A DNA stretch of 64,000 bases from a virus: IMG/VR virus record IMGVR_UViG_3300027734_000046, positions 56,191-120,190 of that record. The stretch is one strand, 5' to 3'. A program made the position numbers and the translations under genes. A model generated the notes under the pieces. That model was not told where the DNA came from, searched no databases, and saw only the letters and a program-made list of their open reading frames with translations. This document shows, piece by piece, positions 63,401 through 64,000 of this stretch (its first letter is position 1; the number at the start of each line of letters is the position of its first letter).

Positions 63401-63427
63401 AATAATAACTAGAGTTAACGTATTAAA

Positions 63428-63450
63428 AAAGCCCAGATTGTCTGGGCTTT
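63428..63450. terminator. Bidirectional terminator between the zinc-ribbon and GNAT genes
   Basis: AAAGCCCAGA-TTG-TCTGGGCTTT (63428-63450): a 10 bp stem with a 3-base loop, with T-rich sequence on the plus side and A-rich (T-rich on the minus strand) on the other. It serves both convergent genes; its end overlaps the stop codon of the GNAT gene. Confidence 0.85.
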
Positions 63451-63835
63451 ATTTATTTGGATATCTAATCATTGTATTTCTAAATCTAAAATCTTTATAC
63501 TTACCAGTATTTGAACCAAAACCAAATCGTTTATAGAAGCGTAATAAGCCTGTTTTAGAGCTTTCTGTGTCTTCTGGGGTCAATACACATAATAAACTAT
63601 ATTTATCACACAGCGCCGTTATTTCCGTCATCAATGCTGTTCCTAACCCCTGTCTTCTTTGCGCCTTGTCTTTTACCTTGATTGAGGCTACTTCAATTGC
63701 ATCATTGCCTTTCAAATATATCCAACAAGCCATACCCAATGCGTCATATTTTTGTATGATACTATCTAATTCTGTTTGAATTTTAAATCTTACATCATCT
63801 TCAACAACCTCTTGTAATATTTGTAATATTTTCAT
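63449..63835 (-). CDS. GNAT-family N-acetyltransferase (128 aa)
   Basis: IKVKDKAQRRQGLGTALMTEI (about residues 50-71) is the GNAT motif A with the Q/RxxGxG/A acetyl-CoA loop, and GLLRFYKRFGFG is motif B. GNATs transfer acetyl from acetyl-CoA to small molecules or proteins. Short but complete. Target unknown. The stop lies in the shared terminator. It is 3 bases downstream of another minus-strand gene, probably the operon leader. Confidence 0.85.
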   Translation of the reverse strand: MKILQILQEVVEDDVRFKIQTELDSIIQKYDALGMACWIYLKGNDAIEVASIKVKDKAQRRQGLGTALMTEITALCDKYSLLCVLTPEDTESSKTGLLRFYKRFGFGSNTGKYKDFRFRNTMIRYPNK

Positions 63836-63838
63836 ATA

Positions 63839-64000
63839 TTAATTTCTCATATTTTTACCTAACAAACCTTCTCGATGCATTCTAAGTTTTAATTCTTTAC
63901 GCCATTTGGCCCTTGTTTCACCTGTAAACTTATTATTAACACTATGCAATGATGGCGATAACTCTAACATATCTTGGAATGTCATCTCATCCCACATATC
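63839..64000 (-). CDS. C-terminal end of an unassigned gene (5' part off the window)
   Basis: The minus strand reads open from the right edge to a TAA at 63839-63841: the visible part is basic and helical, with KFTGETRAKWRKELKLRMHR. An ATG lies at about 63998, so the gene could start there or further right. No family recognised. Confidence 0.5.
   Translation of the reverse strand, partial: DMWDEMTFQDMLELSPSLHSVNNKFTGETRAKWRKELKLRMHREGLLGKNMRN

Larger units (their letters stand above)
62458..63423. repeat. 12-bp perfect inverted repeat flanking the zinc-ribbon gene
   Basis: ATACGTTAACTC (62458-62469) in the 5' leader and GAGTTAACGTAT (63412-63423) in the 3' region are exact inverted copies about 940 bases apart. 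The right copy ends five bases before the terminator stem. Confidence 0.7.

Noticed and set aside
1-64000. Alternative genetic code (reassigned TAG or TGA)
   Set aside because: All genes end normally at TAA, TAG or TGA, and reading with the standard code gives full-length proteins with intact motifs.

Overview
The window looks like part of a large (jumbo-class) tailed phage genome that infects a member of the Bacteroidota. The evidence for a phage is a T4-type family B DNA polymerase, a baseplate OB-fold (gp5-type) protein, a long array of tail-fibre and receptor-binding genes with S74 intramolecular chaperones, PhoH, dUTPase and a phage sigma factor. The evidence for a Bacteroidota host is threefold: strong A+T richness with A-rich rather than Shine-Dalgarno leaders before start codons; at least one TTTG / TATATTTG promoter; and two signal-peptide proteins with host-style modules, namely a type IX secretion (T9SS) C-terminal sorting domain, a SprB-like repeat and the Bacteroidota FN3-like 'GVVWSTSPNP' module. 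The standard genetic code fits every gene, there are no tRNAs, and no gap longer than about 140 bases lacks a gene.

Layout. (1) 1-3247, minus strand: DNA polymerase (its 3' part lies off the left edge), then an ArdC-like zinc metallopeptidase with its own terminator. (2) 3277-29880, minus strand, about 26.6 kb: the adhesion region. It holds two secreted beta-helix proteins, a leucine-rich-repeat protein, two giant fibres (1582 and 1996 aa) built from 17-residue (51 bp) repeats, collagen-like and modular fibres, a LamG-like protein with duplicated Cys motifs, and two S74-chaperone fibres. (3) 29881-29942: a divergent control region with a perfect 15 bp inverted repeat. (4) 29943-32286, plus strand: five small unassigned, probably virion-related genes ending at a strong terminator. 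(5) 32392-56327, plus strand: a roughly 24 kb sugar locus with about 15 glycosyltransferases, three FkbM methyltransferases, one other methyltransferase, a GDP-mannose 3,5-epimerase-like enzyme, a HAD/nucleotidyltransferase fusion, UDP-GlcNAc 2-epimerase and a GDPD-like protein. Interspersed are dUTPase, a GMP-reductase-like enzyme, PhoH and two enzyme-fold proteins that have lost catalytic residues. (6) 56328-62418, plus strand: sigma factor, then a baseplate/tail block. (7) 62558-63400: a zinc-ribbon protein in its own transcription unit, with structured UTRs and a shared terminator. (8) 63449-64000, minus strand: a GNAT acetyltransferase and the end of another gene.

How it may fit together (inference). 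The dense head-to-tail operons, often with 4 bp stop/start overlaps, make complete pathway fragments: sugar nucleotides are made or altered by the epimerases and the HAD/NTase fusion, then used by many GTs and capped by methyltransferases. The products could decorate the virion or fibres, or change host surface glycans during infection. The adhesion region encodes matching surface-binding equipment. The T9SS-tagged protein has hairpins on both sides and looks like a separate cargo gene that would be displayed on, or secreted by, the infected host cell. The sigma factor plus a recurring TATATTTATTATAAAA-type element upstream of structural genes suggests a phage-specific late transcription programme.
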